Below are positions 1 through 10,114 of a stretch of DNA of 64,000 bases, in pieces. The translations under genes and the position numbers were made by a program. The notes under the pieces are model-generated. The model searched no databases and was not told the DNA's origin. It worked only from the letters and a program-made list of their open reading frames with translations. The DNA is from Gemmatimonadota bacterium. Its GTDB lineage: Bacteria > Gemmatimonadota > Gemmatimonadetes > Longimicrobiales > Gaopeijiaceae. The number at the start of each line of letters is the position of its first letter. The first letter of the stretch is position 1. Location: NCBI GenBank assembly GCA_022823145.1, contig JAJDXS010000030.1:62001-126000 (forward strand), in the 5' to 3' direction.

Positions 1-1446
1 CAGGCCTTCCACGCGCTCCTTGAGCTGCTGGATGCGGGCGATCTGGATCTTCTCGGCCTGCCAGCGCGCCTTCATGGCCTGGCTGGACTCGCGCAGTTCG
101 GAGAGCTCGGCGTCGACGCCGGCGAGGCGTTCGCGCGCGCCGCGGTCGTCCTCCCGCCCCAGTGCCTGCTTCTCGATCTCGAGCTGGATGATCCTTCGCT
201 CCACTTCGTCGATCTCCTGGGGGAGGGAGTCGATCTCGATGCGCAGCCTGCTCCCCGCCTCGTCCATCAGGTCGATGGCCTTGTCGGGCAGGAAGCGGCC
301 CCCCACGTAGCGGTCCGACAATCTGGCGGCGGCGATCAGCGCGTCATCAGTGATGCGCACGCCGTGGTGCACCTCGTAGCGCTCCCTGATGCCGCGCAGG
401 ATCGTGATCGTGTCCTCGACCGAGGTGGGTGCCACGTAGACCGGCTGGAAGCGCCGCTCCAGCGCCGGATCCTTCTCGATGTGCTTGCGGTATTCGCCGA
501 GCGTGGTGGCGCCGATCATGCGGAGGTCTCCGCGGGCGAGCGCGGGCTTGAGCATGTTGCCCGCGTCGACGGCGCCCTCGGCAGCGCCGGCGCCCACGAT
601 GGTGTGCAGCTCGTCAATGAAGAGGATGAAGCGGCCTTCCGCTTCCGTGACCTCCTTGAGCACCGCCTTCATGCGCTGTTCGAAGTCGCCGCGGTACTTT
701 GCGCCGGCGAGCATGGCGGAGATGTCGAGCGAGACGAGCTGCTTGCCGGAGAGCGACGTCGGCACGTCGCCCGCCACGATCCGCTGGGCCAGTCCCTCCG
801 CGATCGCGGTCTTGCCCACGCCCGGCTCGCCGATCAGCACCGGGTTGTTCTTGGTGCGGCGGGCCAGGACCTTCATGACCCGGCGGATCTCGTCGTCGCG
901 GCCGATGACGGGGTCGAGCCTTCCCCTGCGGGCGCGTTCCGTAAGGTCATGGGAGTAGCGCGTGAGCGCCTGGTACTTGTCCTCGGGATTCTGGTCGGTG
1001 ACGCGGTGGGAGCCGCGGATGGCCTCCAGAGCGGTATCGAGGCGGTCGCGCGTGACGCCGTGAGCCTTGAGGATGCGGGCGGCGTCGCTGCCCGCGGCCA
1101 TCAGCCCCAGCAGGAGGTGCTCGGTGGAGATGTAGGCGTCGCCGAGTTCACGGGCGGCTTCCTCCGCCGCGTCGAAGGCCCGGCGCAGGTGGCGGGATGC
1201 GCCCGGGACGGCTCCGCCGCTCACCCGAGCGCGTCTCCCCAGTTCGTCATCGACGGCTTGGGCGACCCTGTCGGGCGACACCTCCATCTTGTTGAGCACC
1301 GGCACCACCACGCCGTCTTCCTGCTCGAGGAGCGCCTTGAGCAGGTGGAGTCCCTCGAACTCGGGGTGTTCGGCGCGCCTGGCCTCTTTCGCGCCGGCGG
1401 CAACGGCCTCCGCGGCCTTCACGGTCAAACGGTCGGCGTTCAGCAT
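1..1446 (-). CDS. clpB: ATP-dependent disaggregase ClpB, N-terminal part (cut by window edge)
   Basis: Hsp100 AAA+ chaperone that pulls proteins out of aggregates together with DnaK in the cytoplasm. The 482 codons present cover the Clp N-domain with its two repeats (the second reads [13 protein letters not shown]), then the first AAA+ module with Walker A GEPGVGKT, Walker [13 protein letters not shown] and the [16 protein letters not shown] segment. They end in the charged coiled-coil middle domain, which marks ClpB rather than ClpA or ClpC. The second AAA+ module lies beyond position 1. The ATG at 1446 has an AGGAG ribosome site 8 nt upstream. The gene is divergent from the OPT transporter, and its upstream region carries inverted repeats that look like operators. 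Identification is certain from the motifs. Confidence 0.96.
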   Translation of the reverse strand, partial: MLNADRLTVKAAEAVAAGAKEARRAEHPEFEGLHLLKALLEQEDGVVVPVLNKMEVSPDRVAQAVDDELGRRARVSGGAVPGASRHLRRAFDAAEEAARELGDAYISTEHLLLGLMAAGSDAARILKAHGVTRDRLDTALEAIRGSHRVTDQNPEDKYQALTRYSHDLTERARRGRLDPVIGRDDEIRRVMKVLARRTKNNPVLIGEPGVGKTAIAEGLAQRIVAGDVPTSLSGKQLVSLDISAMLAGAKYRGDFEQRMKAVLKEVTEAEGRFILFIDELHTIVGAGAAEGAVDAGNMLKPALARGDLRMIGATTLGEYRKHIEKDPALERRFQPVYVAPTSVEDTITILRGIRERYEVHHGVRITDDALIAAARLSDRYVGGRFLPDKAIDLMDEAGSRLRIEIDSLPQEIDEVERRIIQLEIEKQALGREDDRGARERLAGVDAELSELRESSQAMKARWQAEKIQIARIQQLKERVEGL

Positions 1447-1480
1447 ATGTCGATCTCCTGTTGCGATTGCGTTCGGTAAA

Positions 1481-1600
1481 CTGCCACTTTGGCAGCGTCG
1501 GCGCGGTGCGGCGCCCGCTGAAGCCGGCCAAACCGGCAGAGGAACTGCCGAAATGGCAGGAAACCTGTCAGAATGGCTCGCGGGGCTGCCGTTTTGGCAG
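1481..1600. promoter_or_regulatory. Array of CTGCC-N5-GGCAG inverted repeats between clpB and the OPT gene
   Basis: Three perfect copies of CTGCC-N5-GGCAG lie at 1481-1495, 1545-1559 and 1586-1600. Two imperfect copies lie at 1525-1539 (CGGCC/GGCAG) and 1565-1579 (CTGTC/GGCTC). The last four are centred at about 1532, 1552, 1572 and 1593, so they repeat every 20-21 bp, two turns of the helix. The site at 1481-1495 is 35 bp upstream of the clpB start. The pattern fits an operator array bound cooperatively by a dimeric regulator. It is neither the CIRCE nor the HAIR heat-shock operator. The bound protein is unknown, and it could act on clpB, on the OPT gene or on both. Confidence 0.7.
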
Positions 1601-1695
1601 GCTTTCCCGGCAGCGGCGCGCGTGCATCTGACGTCACCATGGAAGATCCGGGCCACGCCCGGGCGACTCGACACCCCTGAAATCGAGGACACGAC

Positions 1696-3705
1696 ATGGC
1701 ATCGGTGGATCCCCCTGCCCGCAAGGGCCTCCCTCCGGAAGCGTACGAGGTCGTTCCGGGCAGCGAGTACCGCCCCTACGTGCCGCCCGACAAATCGATG
1801 GCGGAGTTCACCGTCAAGGCGGTGGTCGTCGGGATCCTGATGGCGGTGGTGTTCGGCGCCGCGAACGCCTATCTGGGGCTGCGGGTGGGGCTGACGGTGA
1901 GCGCCTCGATCCCCGCGGCGGTGATGGCGGTGGCGATCTTCCGCGCGTTCAGGCGCGGCACGATCCTCGAGACCAACATGGTGCAGACGATCGGCTCCGC
2001 GGGAGAATCGGTGGCCGCGGGCGTGATCTTCACCCTGCCCGCGCTCTTCATCTGGCAGCGGACCGACCCGACGATCATGGTCGACCTCGTCCAGGTGTCG
2101 GTGATCGCGGCCTTCGGCGGTCTCCTGGGCGTGCTCTTCATGATCCCGCTCAGGCGCTACCTGATCTCGCGCGAGCACGGGAAACTCCCCTACCCCGAGG
2201 GCACCGCGTGCGCCGAGGTGCAGGTGGCGGGGGACACCGGCGGCGGCAAGGCCAGGCTCCTCTTCACGGGCCTGGGGATCGGCGCCCTCTACCAGGCGCT
2301 GGCGAACGGCAACGGGCTCGGCCTCTGGAACGAGGGCCCGCACGTGACGCTTCCGGAGAAGGCGCAGATCGGGGGCGACTTCACACCCGAGCTGCTGGGC
2401 GTGGGCTTCATCATCGGGCCCCGCATTGCGGCGATCATGTTCGGCGGGAGCGCGCTCTCGTGGCTGATCATGATACCCGCGATCAACCTGTGGGGTGGCG
2501 ACAGTGTGGTATACCCGGCGTCCGACCCGATGTCGTCGCTGGCGTCGGCCGAGATCTGGAGCTACTACCTGCGGTATGTGGGGGCGGGAGCGGTCGGCTG
2601 CGCGGGCATCGTGACGCTGATCAAGTCGTTCCCGACGATCATCGAGTCGATCAGGCTCGGCATGGGCCACGTGGCCGGGGGCACCGGCGGTGCGCTGCCG
2701 CGCACGCAGCAGGATCTGCCGATGAAGCTGGTGCTCCTGCTGGCGGCGCTGATGGCGGGGGCGCTGTGGCTCTGGCCGGGCGTGCCGGTGAACATTCTCG
2801 GCGCCCTGCTGATCGTGGTGTTCAGCTTCTTCTTCGTGACCGTGTCGAGCCGGATCGTGGGTCTGATCGGGTCGTCGTCGAACCCCGTGTCGGGGATGAC
2901 GATCGCCGCGCTGCTCCTCACTTCCCTCATCTGGGTTGCGCTGGGGCTGAACGACGGCGGCTCCGCGACCAAGGTGGCGGTGCTGGCGGTGGGCGCGGTG
3001 GTGTGCATCTCGGCCGCCGCAGCCGGCGACACGTCGCAGGATCTCAAGACGGGGTTCCTCGTGGGGGCCACCCCGAAGCGCATGCAGGTCGGCGAAATGC
3101 TGGGCGTGCTGTCCTGCGCGGTGACGATCGGCTTCGTCCTGATCGTGCTGAACGAGTCCTACGGGATCGGCACGGTGGACGGGCTGCCGGCCCCGCAGGC
3201 CACGCTGATGAGCCTCGTGATCGACGGCGTGCTGAACGCGTCGCTGCCCTGGACCTTCGTATTCATCGGGATCGCGATCGCGCTGGTCGTCGAGTTCGTC
3301 TTCAAGCTTCCGTCGCTGGCGTTTGCGGTGGGCGTATACCTGCCGGTGTCGCTGATGACGCCGATCCTGATCGGGGGCCTGATACGGAAGGCGCTGACGA
3401 GGAAGTACGAGGACGCGGGTGAGGACGAGGACGGGGTGAGCGTGCTGGCCGACAAGCGCGAGCGGGGCGTGCTGTTCGCCTCCGGGCTGATCGCCGGCGC
3501 GGCGCTGGTGGGCGTCCTCATCGGCGGCGCCATTTACGCGGTCACCCAGGTCACCGGAGATCCGGGAGCCGCGTCGATGTGGCAGTTGGGGCACGCGTGG
3601 ATGGACACGGCGCTGCCGTGGGTGTCGAGCATTGTCGGCACCGCGGCGTTCGCCGGGCTGTGCTGGCTGCTGTGGCGGGCGGCGACGCGGGAGGGACGGG
3701 CTTGA
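1696..3705 (+). CDS. OPT-family oligopeptide transporter
   Basis: Inner-membrane transporter of the OPT/YSL superfamily, which moves small peptides or metal-chelate substrates driven by the proton gradient. The 669 residues are almost entirely hydrophobic helices, about 14-16 by eye, with short charged loops. The N-terminal segment [23 protein letters not shown] style and the late [13 protein letters not shown] stretch are typical of the bacterial OPT proteins of about 600-700 residues. The start ATG at 1696 follows a GAGGA ribosome site. The following lipoprotein gene overlaps its stop codon, so the two are probably co-expressed. The substrate cannot be told from sequence. Confidence 0.88.
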   Translation: MASVDPPARKGLPPEAYEVVPGSEYRPYVPPDKSMAEFTVKAVVVGILMAVVFGAANAYLGLRVGLTVSASIPAAVMAVAIFRAFRRGTILETNMVQTIGSAGESVAAGVIFTLPALFIWQRTDPTIMVDLVQVSVIAAFGGLLGVLFMIPLRRYLISREHGKLPYPEGTACAEVQVAGDTGGGKARLLFTGLGIGALYQALANGNGLGLWNEGPHVTLPEKAQIGGDFTPELLGVGFIIGPRIAAIMFGGSALSWLIMIPAINLWGGDSVVYPASDPMSSLASAEIWSYYLRYVGAGAVGCAGIVTLIKSFPTIIESIRLGMGHVAGGTGGALPRTQQDLPMKLVLLLAALMAGALWLWPGVPVNILGALLIVVFSFFFVTVSSRIVGLIGSSSNPVSGMTIAALLLTSLIWVALGLNDGGSATKVAVLAVGAVVCISAAAAGDTSQDLKTGFLVGATPKRMQVGEMLGVLSCAVTIGFVLIVLNESYGIGTVDGLPAPQATLMSLVIDGVLNASLPWTFVFIGIAIALVVEFVFKLPSLAFAVGVYLPVSLMTPILIGGLIRKALTRKYEDAGEDEDGVSVLADKRERGVLFASGLIAGAALVGVLIGGAIYAVTQVTGDPGAASMWQLGHAWMDTALPWVSSIVGTAAFAGLCWLLWRAATREGRA

Positions 3706-4034
3706 GCGGGGTGCGCGGCAGGCGGGCGGGGCTGGCGGTCGTGATTGCCGGCCTCGCCGCCGCGGCGTGCGCGCCGGGCGAACCCGAGACGATCAGCCGC
3801 GAGACCTTCGTCCAGACCTACGTGGCGCTGCGGGCCGCCGAGTTGCGTTCGTCGGAGGCGGTGATCCCGGACGAGGACCGGGAACGCGTCCTGGCCGAGA
3901 TGGGGGTGAGCGAGGAGGATCTGCTGGCCTTCGCCGAGGTGCATGGCGACGACGTGCTCTTCATGGAAGCCGTGTGGACGGACGTGCAGAACCGTTTGGT
4001 GGAGTTGAGCAGCCGGCCCGACACGACCGGGTAG
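3702..4034 (+). CDS. Small putative lipoprotein
   Basis: No known family is recognised. I place the start at TTG 3702, which overlaps the OPT stop codon as TTGA; the frame is open further upstream, but that part lies inside the OPT gene. This gives 110 residues: a basic N-terminus (GVRGRRAG), a hydrophobic stretch ([13 protein letters not shown]) and a Cys that could be lipidated. A short acidic, probably helical mature domain follows, with charged repeats such as [13 protein letters not shown]. The lipobox is loose (Ala at -3). The tight coupling suggests an envelope protein made together with the transporter. Exact start and lipidation are inferred. Confidence 0.65.
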   Translation: MSGVRGRRAGLAVVIAGLAAAACAPGEPETISRETFVQTYVALRAAELRSSEAVIPDEDRERVLAEMGVSEEDLLAFAEVHGDDVLFMEAVWTDVQNRLVELSSRPDTTG

Positions 4035-4084
4035 GCGGCCATCCCCCCGGGGGGTATCAGTGCGGGTGGGGATGCGGGTCGAGG

Positions 4085-4110
4085 GCGCGGCGGGGATCGC
4101 AGCTCCGCGC
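4085..4110. terminator. GC-rich hairpin between convergent genes
   Basis: GCGCGG (4085-4090) can pair with CCGCGC (4105-4110) across a 14-nt loop. It lies between the lipoprotein stop at 4034 and the guaA stop at 4112, where the two converge. No T-run follows on either strand, so it may be a weak bidirectional terminator or merely a stable RNA end. Confidence 0.25.
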
Positions 4111-4111
4111 T

Positions 4112-5713
4112 TCACTCCCACTCTATCGTTGCCGGAGGCTTGGAACTGATGTCGTAGGTGACGCGGTTGACGCCCGCGACCTCGTTGATGATGCGGGTCG
4201 AGACGCGGGCCAGAAAGGCGGCGTCGAAGGGGTACCAGTCGGCGGTCATGCCGTCGCGCGAGGTGACGGCGCGCAGTGCGACGACGTGCTCGTAGGTGCG
4301 GCTGTCGCCCATGACGCCCACGGCGCGGACCGGCAGCAGGACCGCGAAGGCCTGCCAGATATCGTCGTACAGGCCGGCGGCTTCGATCTCGTCGAGATAG
4401 ATCGCGTCGGCGCGGCGCAGCATCCGCGCGCGTTTCGCGGAGACCTCGCCGAGCACGCGGATCCCCAGCCCCGGACCCGGGAAGGGGTGGCGGCGGATGA
4501 ACGCGCGGTCGAGTCCGAGCGTCCGCCCGACCCCGCGTACCTCGTCCTTGAAGAGCTCGCGAAGGGGTTCGATCAGTTCGAAGGGCATGTCGTCGGGCAG
4601 GCCGCCGACGTTGTGGTGCGTCTTGATCGTCGCCGAGGGGCCCTTGACCGAGAGCGACTCGATCACGTCCGGGTACAGCGTCCCCTGCACCAGGAACCGG
4701 GCGTGCGTCCCCAGTTCGCGGGTGGTGCGCTCGAAGACACGGATGAAGGTCTCGCCGATGATCTTGCGCTTGGCCTCGGGGTCGGCGACGCCCCGGAGGG
4801 GTGTGAGGAATTCTTCGGCCGCCTCGACCACCTCCAGCCGGATCCCCATGTGTTCGCGGAAGGTGCGCTCGACCCCTTCGCGCTCGTTCATCCGCATGAG
4901 CCCCGTGTCGACGAAGATGCAGGTGAGCCGGTCGCCGACGGCCCGGTGCACAAGCGCCGCGGCCACCGCGGAATCCACGCCGCCCGACAGCCCGCAGATG
5001 ACCTGTTCGCCACCGACCGTCCGCCTGATCCGCTCGACCGACTCGGCCACGAACGCTCCTGGCGTCCAGTCCGCGCTGCAATGGCAGATGCGGAAGAGGA
5101 AGTTGTCGACGATCTCCTGACCGCGGGGGGTGTGCGCGACCTCGGGGTGGAACTGGACCCCGTAGAGCGGGCGGGAGCGCGACCGGAACGCCGCGACGGG
5201 CAGGTCGTGCGTGGCCGCGATGGTCTCGAAGCCGGGAGGCGGCTCGTCGACGTGGTCGCCGTGCGAGCACCAGACGGTGACATCCTCGCCGGGCCGGAAG
5301 CCGTGGAAGAGGTCGGCGGGGTCACCGTCCGGCTTCGTGTGCGTGTCGGCGCCCGGCGCCGCGTCAGGATCCAGCACGCGCAGGCTGGCGCGACCGTATT
5401 CGCGCCTGCCCGGGACGACCCTGCCCCCGCGGTGCTGGGCGATGAGCTGCATCCCGTAGCAGATGCCGAGTACGGGGACGCCGATTGCGAGGACGCCGGG
5501 GTCCAGGTCGGGCACATCGTCGTCGTAGACCGAGGACGGTCCGCCGGAGAGGATGATCCCGGCCGGCGACCACTGCCGCACCCAGTCGGCGGAGCGCGTG
5601 GGCGGATGGATCTCGCAGTAGACGCCGGCCTCGCGGATGCGGCGTGCGATGAGCTGCGTGAACTGGGAGCCGTAGTCGACGATGAGGATGCGGCTGCGTG
5701 TACGGGTGTTCAT
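4112..5713 (-). CDS. guaA: GMP synthase (glutamine-hydrolysing)
   Basis: Converts XMP to GMP using ATP and glutamine, the last step of guanine nucleotide synthesis. The class I glutamine amidotransferase domain comes first, with the nucleophile Cys in GICYGMQL and the His-Glu pair in FHPEVAHT. The ATP-pyrophosphatase domain follows, with the P-loop SGGVDS, then the dimerisation domain ending in [15 protein letters not shown], a standard GuaA C-terminus. The length, 533 residues, is normal. The ATG start overlaps the lysA stop as ATGA, so guaA is the last gene of the hisS-proS-lysA-guaA operon. Confidence 0.97.
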   Translation of the reverse strand: MNTRTRSRILIVDYGSQFTQLIARRIREAGVYCEIHPPTRSADWVRQWSPAGIILSGGPSSVYDDDVPDLDPGVLAIGVPVLGICYGMQLIAQHRGGRVVPGRREYGRASLRVLDPDAAPGADTHTKPDGDPADLFHGFRPGEDVTVWCSHGDHVDEPPPGFETIAATHDLPVAAFRSRSRPLYGVQFHPEVAHTPRGQEIVDNFLFRICHCSADWTPGAFVAESVERIRRTVGGEQVICGLSGGVDSAVAAALVHRAVGDRLTCIFVDTGLMRMNEREGVERTFREHMGIRLEVVEAAEEFLTPLRGVADPEAKRKIIGETFIRVFERTTRELGTHARFLVQGTLYPDVIESLSVKGPSATIKTHHNVGGLPDDMPFELIEPLRELFKDEVRGVGRTLGLDRAFIRRHPFPGPGLGIRVLGEVSAKRARMLRRADAIYLDEIEAAGLYDDIWQAFAVLLPVRAVGVMGDSRTYEHVVALRAVTSRDGMTADWYPFDAAFLARVSTRIINEVAGVNRVTYDISSKPPATIEWE

Positions 5714-6975
5714 GAACGTTCGTTGCGGACGAGGTCGCTGTACCGCTCGCGGCGGCGGACCAGCGCGGCGCGGCCGTCCTGCACGAGCACTTCCGCGGCG
5801 CGCGGGCGCGAGTTGTAGTTCGAAGCCATGGCGGCGGCGTACGCGCCCGCCTGGTGGACGCAGAGCAGCGTGCCGGGGGACGGGAGCGGCAGGCTGCGCC
5901 CGCGGGCCAGGAAGTCGCCCTGCTCGCAGACCGGGCCCACGATGTCCACCTCTTCGGCCGGTGCGTGGCGCCCTTTGCGCACCCGCGTGATCGCGTGCTC
6001 GCCGCCGTAGTGGCTCGGGCGGATCAGCTCGGTCATCCCCGCGTCGGTCACCACGAAGGTCTTGCCTCCGCTGCGCTTGACGTAGAGGACGCGGGTCAGG
6101 AGCACGCCCGCATCGCCTACGAGGAAGCGGCCGGGCTCGACGACGAGTTGGAGGGGCCGGGACACCTTCTGCAGCCGCAGGGCGACCTCACGGCCCAGGG
6201 CGGGGAGATCGAGTTCTCCGGCGACCGGGTCCTCGATGCCGAAACCGCCGCCGAGGTCGACGTATTCGATGGGGGCGCCGGTCTCGCTGTGCGCCCGGGC
6301 AGCCACGTCGAGGATCACGTCGAGGGCACGCAGGAAGGGGCTCGATTCACGCACCTGCGAACCGATGTGCACGTCCACCCCCACGGCGCGCAGGTGGGGG
6401 TGTTCGGCGATGCGACGGTACAGCGCGAGCGCTTCACGGGGCGAGACCCCGAACTTGGCGCGCGCGTGCCCGGTGCGCGTGAAGGCGTGAGTGGGGCTGT
6501 CGACGTCGGGGTTGACGCGCACCGCGACGGTGGCTTCCCGGCGCAGCTCGGAGGCCAGGGCCCCGAGCACTTCCAGTTCCTGCGCACTCTCCACGTGGAA
6601 GGCGCGGATGCCGGACTCGAGGCCGTAGCGCATCTCGTCCCGTGTCTTGCCCACGCCGGCGAACACGACGCGCTCGGGCGCGATGCCCGCGCTGAGCGCG
6701 CAATAGAGTTCGCCGCCGCTGACGATGTCGGCGCCGGCGCCGGCCCGGGCGAAAAGGTCGAGCAGGGCGAGGTTCGGGTTGGCCTTGACCGAGTACGCGA
6801 CGAGCAGTTCGGGGCCGCGAAAGGCGGCGCGCACCGTGCTCAGGCGTTCCAGGGCGCGGTCGCCGTCGTAGACGTAGAGCGGCGTGCCGTGTTCGTCGGC
6901 GAGGGCTTCCAGGGAGTGGGAGCCGCAGTGCAGCACGCCCCCGAGGCGGGGGAATGGTGGCCGCGCCGTGCTCAA
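5710..6975 (-). CDS. lysA: Diaminopimelate decarboxylase
   Basis: PLP enzyme that makes L-lysine from meso-diaminopimelate. The alanine-racemase-like barrel carries the PLP lysine in [10 protein letters not shown], and the glycine-rich [10 protein letters not shown] segment binds the phosphate. The C-terminal domain holds VGPVCEQGD, which supplies the catalytic Cys-Glu pair from the partner subunit. The frame is open well upstream, but that part lies inside proS. The most likely start is TTG 6975, which overlaps the proS stop as TTGA and gives 421 residues, the usual length. A GTG a few codons upstream is the alternative. It lies in an operon with proS upstream and guaA downstream. Confidence 0.93.
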   Translation of the reverse strand: MSTARPPFPRLGGVLHCGSHSLEALADEHGTPLYVYDGDRALERLSTVRAAFRGPELLVAYSVKANPNLALLDLFARAGAGADIVSGGELYCALSAGIAPERVVFAGVGKTRDEMRYGLESGIRAFHVESAQELEVLGALASELRREATVAVRVNPDVDSPTHAFTRTGHARAKFGVSPREALALYRRIAEHPHLRAVGVDVHIGSQVRESSPFLRALDVILDVAARAHSETGAPIEYVDLGGGFGIEDPVAGELDLPALGREVALRLQKVSRPLQLVVEPGRFLVGDAGVLLTRVLYVKRSGGKTFVVTDAGMTELIRPSHYGGEHAITRVRKGRHAPAEEVDIVGPVCEQGDFLARGRSLPLPSPGTLLCVHQAGAYAAAMASNYNSRPRAAEVLVQDGRAALVRRRERYSDLVRNERS

Positions 6976-8447
6976 TACGCCCGTGCCCACACCACTTCCA
7001 TCTGCGCCGGTCCCCCGCCCACGCAGCGTGTCGGGGGCGTGGCGGAGCGGAACTCCTCGCTCGGGATGACCCGGATGGTGGCCCTGGTGGCGTCCTTGAC
7101 ACGCGCCTCGATCGACGGATCGCCGCTCCAGCCCGAGTACACGAATCCCACGCCGCCGTCGAGCAGCTCTCCCAGCTCGTCGACCGATGAGACTTCGCCG
7201 CGGTGCGTGTCGGCTTCTCGCCTCGCGCGCGCAGTCTCGCACAGCCGGGTCTGGAGCCTTTCAAGCCGGTCCGCCATCTCCGCGACCGCCTGCCCTTCCG
7301 GCAGCGCCTCCTTTCGAGGCCCGCTTTCGGCCGTTACACGCGGCACCACCACGACCTCGCCGCGATCCACGTCGCGAGGTCCGATCTCGACGCGCACCGG
7401 CAGGCCCTTGCGCTCCCAGTCGAAGAACCTGGCGCCCGGGGACAGGTGCATGCGGTCGTCCATCGCCGCGCGCACACCCCGCTGCTCCAGTTCGGCCACG
7501 ATCGCGGCCGCCTTTTCCACCAACATCGCCTGCTGGTCATCGTTGCGGGCGATCGGCACGACCATGACCTGCGTCGGCGCAAGCCGGGGCGGAACCACCA
7601 CCCCACCGTCGTCCCCGTGGGTCATCACCATTCCGCCCACCAGCCGCGTCGAGACGCCCCACGAGGTGTTCCAGGCGTACTCCTCCCTGCCCTCCTCGCT
7701 CTGGAACGTGAGACCGAACTGTCGCGCGAAGTTCTGGCCCAGCATGTGCGAGGTCCCCGCCTGCAGCGCCCTCCCGTCCTGCATGAGCGCCTCGCACGCA
7801 TAGCTCCGCACGGCGCCCGCGAATCTCTCGGATTCGCTCTTGAGCCCGGTGACGGGCGGCATGGCGATCCAGTCCTCCATGAAGGTGCGGTAGACGGCCA
7901 GGATGGTGCGTGCCTCCGCCTCGGCTTCATCCGCCGACGCGTGGGCGGTGTGGCCTTCCTGCCAGAGGAACTCGGCCGTCCTCAGGAAGAGCCGCGTGCG
8001 CAGCTCCCAGCGCATCACGTTGCACCACTGGTTCAGCAGGATGGGGAGATCGCGGTAGCTCTGCACCCACTTGGCGTACATCGCGTAGATGATCGTTTCG
8101 GAGGTGGGGCGCACCACGTACGGCTCTTCGAGCTTCTTGCCGCCCGCGTGCGTGACCACCGCCAGTTCGGGCTTGAAGCCGGCGACGTGTTCCTTCTCAC
8201 GCTCAATGAAGCTCATGGGGATCAGGAGCGGGAAGTATGCGTTCTGGTGGCCCGTCGCCTTGAACATGTCGTCGAGAGCGCGCTGCATGTTCTCCCAGAT
8301 CCCGTAGCCCCACGGCCGGATCACCATGCTTCCGCGGACCGGAGAGTAGTCCGCCAGCTCCGCCTGTTGCACGACCTCGTTGTACCAGGCGCTGAAATCC
8401 TCGGACCGGGGTGTAAACCCCTTGCGTCTGCCCTTCCTCTTGCTCAT
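6972..8447 (-). CDS. proS: Prolyl-tRNA synthetase (eukaryote/archaeon-like type)
   Basis: Class II aminoacyl-tRNA synthetase charging tRNA-Pro. At about 491 residues, with no editing insertion and with the sequences RGSMVIRPWGYGIWENMQ and LYQEGHTAH-like LWQEGHTAHAS, it belongs to the shorter archaeal/eukaryotic type (ProRS type 3). It is not the longer E. coli type. The C-terminal zinc-domain-like extension ends in WARAY, the usual ending of this type. The ATG at 8447 has an AAGG ribosome site. Longer in-frame starts add a basic tail that overlaps the upstream gene and are less likely. Confidence 0.94.
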   Translation of the reverse strand: MSKRKGRRKGFTPRSEDFSAWYNEVVQQAELADYSPVRGSMVIRPWGYGIWENMQRALDDMFKATGHQNAYFPLLIPMSFIEREKEHVAGFKPELAVVTHAGGKKLEEPYVVRPTSETIIYAMYAKWVQSYRDLPILLNQWCNVMRWELRTRLFLRTAEFLWQEGHTAHASADEAEAEARTILAVYRTFMEDWIAMPPVTGLKSESERFAGAVRSYACEALMQDGRALQAGTSHMLGQNFARQFGLTFQSEEGREEYAWNTSWGVSTRLVGGMVMTHGDDGGVVVPPRLAPTQVMVVPIARNDDQQAMLVEKAAAIVAELEQRGVRAAMDDRMHLSPGARFFDWERKGLPVRVEIGPRDVDRGEVVVVPRVTAESGPRKEALPEGQAVAEMADRLERLQTRLCETARARREADTHRGEVSSVDELGELLDGGVGFVYSGWSGDPSIEARVKDATRATIRVIPSEEFRSATPPTRCVGGGPAQMEVVWARAY

Positions 8448-8457
8448 CGGCCTTGCT

Positions 8458-8781
8458 TCATTCGGGTTGGTCCTCGTCTTGCGCCGCGCCTTCCCTGTCC
8501 GGCGCCGCATTCCGGCTTCGGCGCTCAGCGACCATTGCCAGCGCGCCGGGGATCAGAAAGAGAAGCAGCGAAGCGATCATCCAGGTGGCTCTGAACGGTA
8601 AGCCGAGAGCGCTTCTGCCCAATAGGGCGGCCAGCCAGCCGCCGACCAGTGAAGCGATGGCCGCGGCCCCGAGCAGGATCCACTCGAGGACGTTCAACCG
8701 CCGGATTGCGCGGGTCATCACCTTGCGGGCGGCGCGCGTGTCCTCGGTGCCGGGTTCGTGGGCAGGAGTGCGGGAGGTCAT
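8458..8781 (-). CDS. Small membrane protein of unknown function
   Basis: A 107-residue protein I cannot assign to a family. It has a polar N-terminus (about residues 1-28) and two hydrophobic helices, roughly residues 30-53 (WILLGAAAIASLVGGW) and 63-84 (WMIASLLLFLIPGALAMV). A charged tail rich in Asp, Glu and Gln ends the protein. The ATG at 8781 overlaps the hisS stop as ATGA, and proS begins 10 nt downstream, so it sits tightly between two synthetase genes. A role in tRNA charging is not implied by the sequence. It may be an AtpI-like or other two-TM accessory protein. Confidence 0.75.
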   Translation of the reverse strand: MTSRTPAHEPGTEDTRAARKVMTRAIRRLNVLEWILLGAAAIASLVGGWLAALLGRSALGLPFRATWMIASLLLFLIPGALAMVAERRSRNAAPDREGAAQDEDQPE

Positions 8782-10079
8782 GGCACGGCTCGCTGCGTGA
8801 GAAGGGACTCCAGCGACAGCGTCTGCTGACTGCCCGTCGCGAGGTCGCGGATCGTGGCTGCTCCGGCAGCCGCTTCGTCGGGGCCGATGATCACGGCCGT
8901 GGCCGCGCCGCACCGGGCGGCCTGGCGCAGCTGCTTGCCCACCGCCTGCGGGCGGTACGTATACATGACCGAGCGTCCCGCTTCGCGCAGCCGGTGTGCC
9001 GCGTCGAGAGCCGTGGCGCGCTGCTCCGCCTGTACCCAGATCATGAAATAGTCGCACGACGGGGCGGTCCGGGGAGCCAGGCCGCGGTCGCGCAGCAGTT
9101 CGCCCAGGACCACGTCGCCCATTCCGAAGCCGACGGCCGGGAGGGGTTCTCCGCCGACCAGCTCGAGCAGGCGGTCGTAGCGGCCCCCGCCGCAGATGGC
9201 GCGCAGTTCCCCGGCCCGGTCGAAGAGCTCGAAGACGATGCCGGTGTAGTAGGCGAGGCCGCGCACGACGGTGAAGTCGAACTCGACGAAGCCGCCGAGC
9301 CCCATCGCGTAGAGAATGGTCCGGTGTTCCTCGAGCGGCTCCAGCGCCGCCAGCACGGGCCTGTGGTTCGCGAAGAGGCGGCGGACGTTGGCGAGGGATC
9401 CGTCATCCACAAGTTCGGCGACGGTCTCGACGGCACCGGCCGGGACGCCGATCTCGCGCAGAGCGTCGCACGTCTTCGTGCGCCCCGCGCGGCCCGCTTT
9501 GTCGACTACGACGAGGCAGGCCGTGTGCAGCGACGCCGGTATCCCCAGTCCCAGCATGATTTCGGCGACGAGGCGCCGGTCGTTCACGCGCGCGACGAAG
9601 TCCGACTCTTTCAACCCCAATCCCCTGACCGAGTCGATGGCCACGGCCAGGACTTCCGCGTCGGCCGCGACACCGGCCTCGCCTACGATGTCGACGTTGA
9701 GCTGAAAGTGTTCGCGGAGGCGGCCGCGCTGGCTGCGCTCATAGCGGAAGAGCTGCGGGATCGAGAACCACCGGATCGGCTTGGGCGTCTGCCGGCTGTG
9801 GATGGCGAGGATGCGGGCAAGGGACGGGGTCATCTCCGGGCGGAGCGCGACGTCGCGGCCGCCCTTGTCACGGAAGTTGTAGAGCTGTTCGACGATCTCG
9901 GCGCCGCTCTTCTCCACGTAGAGGGCCAGTGGTTCGAGCGGCGGGCCGTCGTACTCCTGAAAGCCGTAGCTGCGGGAGACCCGGCGCCAGGTCGAAAAAA
10001 TGCGGTGGCGAAGCGCGAACTCGCCGGGCACGAAGTCGCGGAAACCGGGGAGCCTCGCGAAGGAACGATCGGAGGACAT
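8778..10079 (-). CDS. hisS: Histidyl-tRNA synthetase
   Basis: Class II synthetase for tRNA-His. Motif 2 appears as FRYERSQRGRLREHFQ, the histidine-binding signature as GLAYYTGIVFELF, and the motif 3 region begins at GGGRYDRLLE. The C-terminal anticodon-binding domain follows (residues about 320-430). The 433 residues match the family. The ATG at 10079 has no recognisable ribosome site. A -10 hexamer (TAGATT) lies only 7 nt upstream, which suggests a leaderless mRNA. It heads the hisS - membrane protein - proS - lysA - guaA operon. Confidence 0.96.
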   Translation of the reverse strand: MSSDRSFARLPGFRDFVPGEFALRHRIFSTWRRVSRSYGFQEYDGPPLEPLALYVEKSGAEIVEQLYNFRDKGGRDVALRPEMTPSLARILAIHSRQTPKPIRWFSIPQLFRYERSQRGRLREHFQLNVDIVGEAGVAADAEVLAVAIDSVRGLGLKESDFVARVNDRRLVAEIMLGLGIPASLHTACLVVVDKAGRAGRTKTCDALREIGVPAGAVETVAELVDDGSLANVRRLFANHRPVLAALEPLEEHRTILYAMGLGGFVEFDFTVVRGLAYYTGIVFELFDRAGELRAICGGGRYDRLLELVGGEPLPAVGFGMGDVVLGELLRDRGLAPRTAPSCDYFMIWVQAEQRATALDAAHRLREAGRSVMYTYRPQAVGKQLRQAARCGAATAVIIGPDEAAAGAATIRDLATGSQQTLSLESLLTQRAVP

Positions 10080-10086
10080 GGCGGCG

Positions 10087-10114
10087 AATCTAACCGGGGG
10101 GGAGGGATTATCAA
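10087..10114 (-). promoter_or_regulatory. Putative hisS promoter, leaderless type
   Basis: On the minus strand TTGATA (10109-10114), a 16-bp spacer and TAGATT (10087-10092) form a -35/-10 pair. The -10 box ends 7 nt before the hisS ATG, so transcription would begin at or next to the start codon. The -35 box overlaps the folC stop codon. Confidence 0.5.

Noticed and set aside
1481..1600. CTGCC/GGCAG repeats as a CRISPR array
   Set aside because: The units are 15-bp palindromes with 5-26 bp between them and no repeated spacer-repeat structure or cas genes; an operator array fits better.
1447..1695. Sigma-54 promoter upstream of clpB
   Set aside because: TGGCAG stretches recall a -24 box, but the site I checked (1555-1568) lacks GC at the -12 position.
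3632..5818. Long plus-strand open frame of 728 codons
   Set aside because: It lies antisense to guaA, whose domains and motifs are complete; high GC keeps opposite frames open. Its translation is Arg/Gly/Asp-rich without any family motif.
5854..7803. Plus-strand open frame of 649 codons
   Set aside because: Antisense to lysA and proS, both clearly real; composition is that of a shadow frame.
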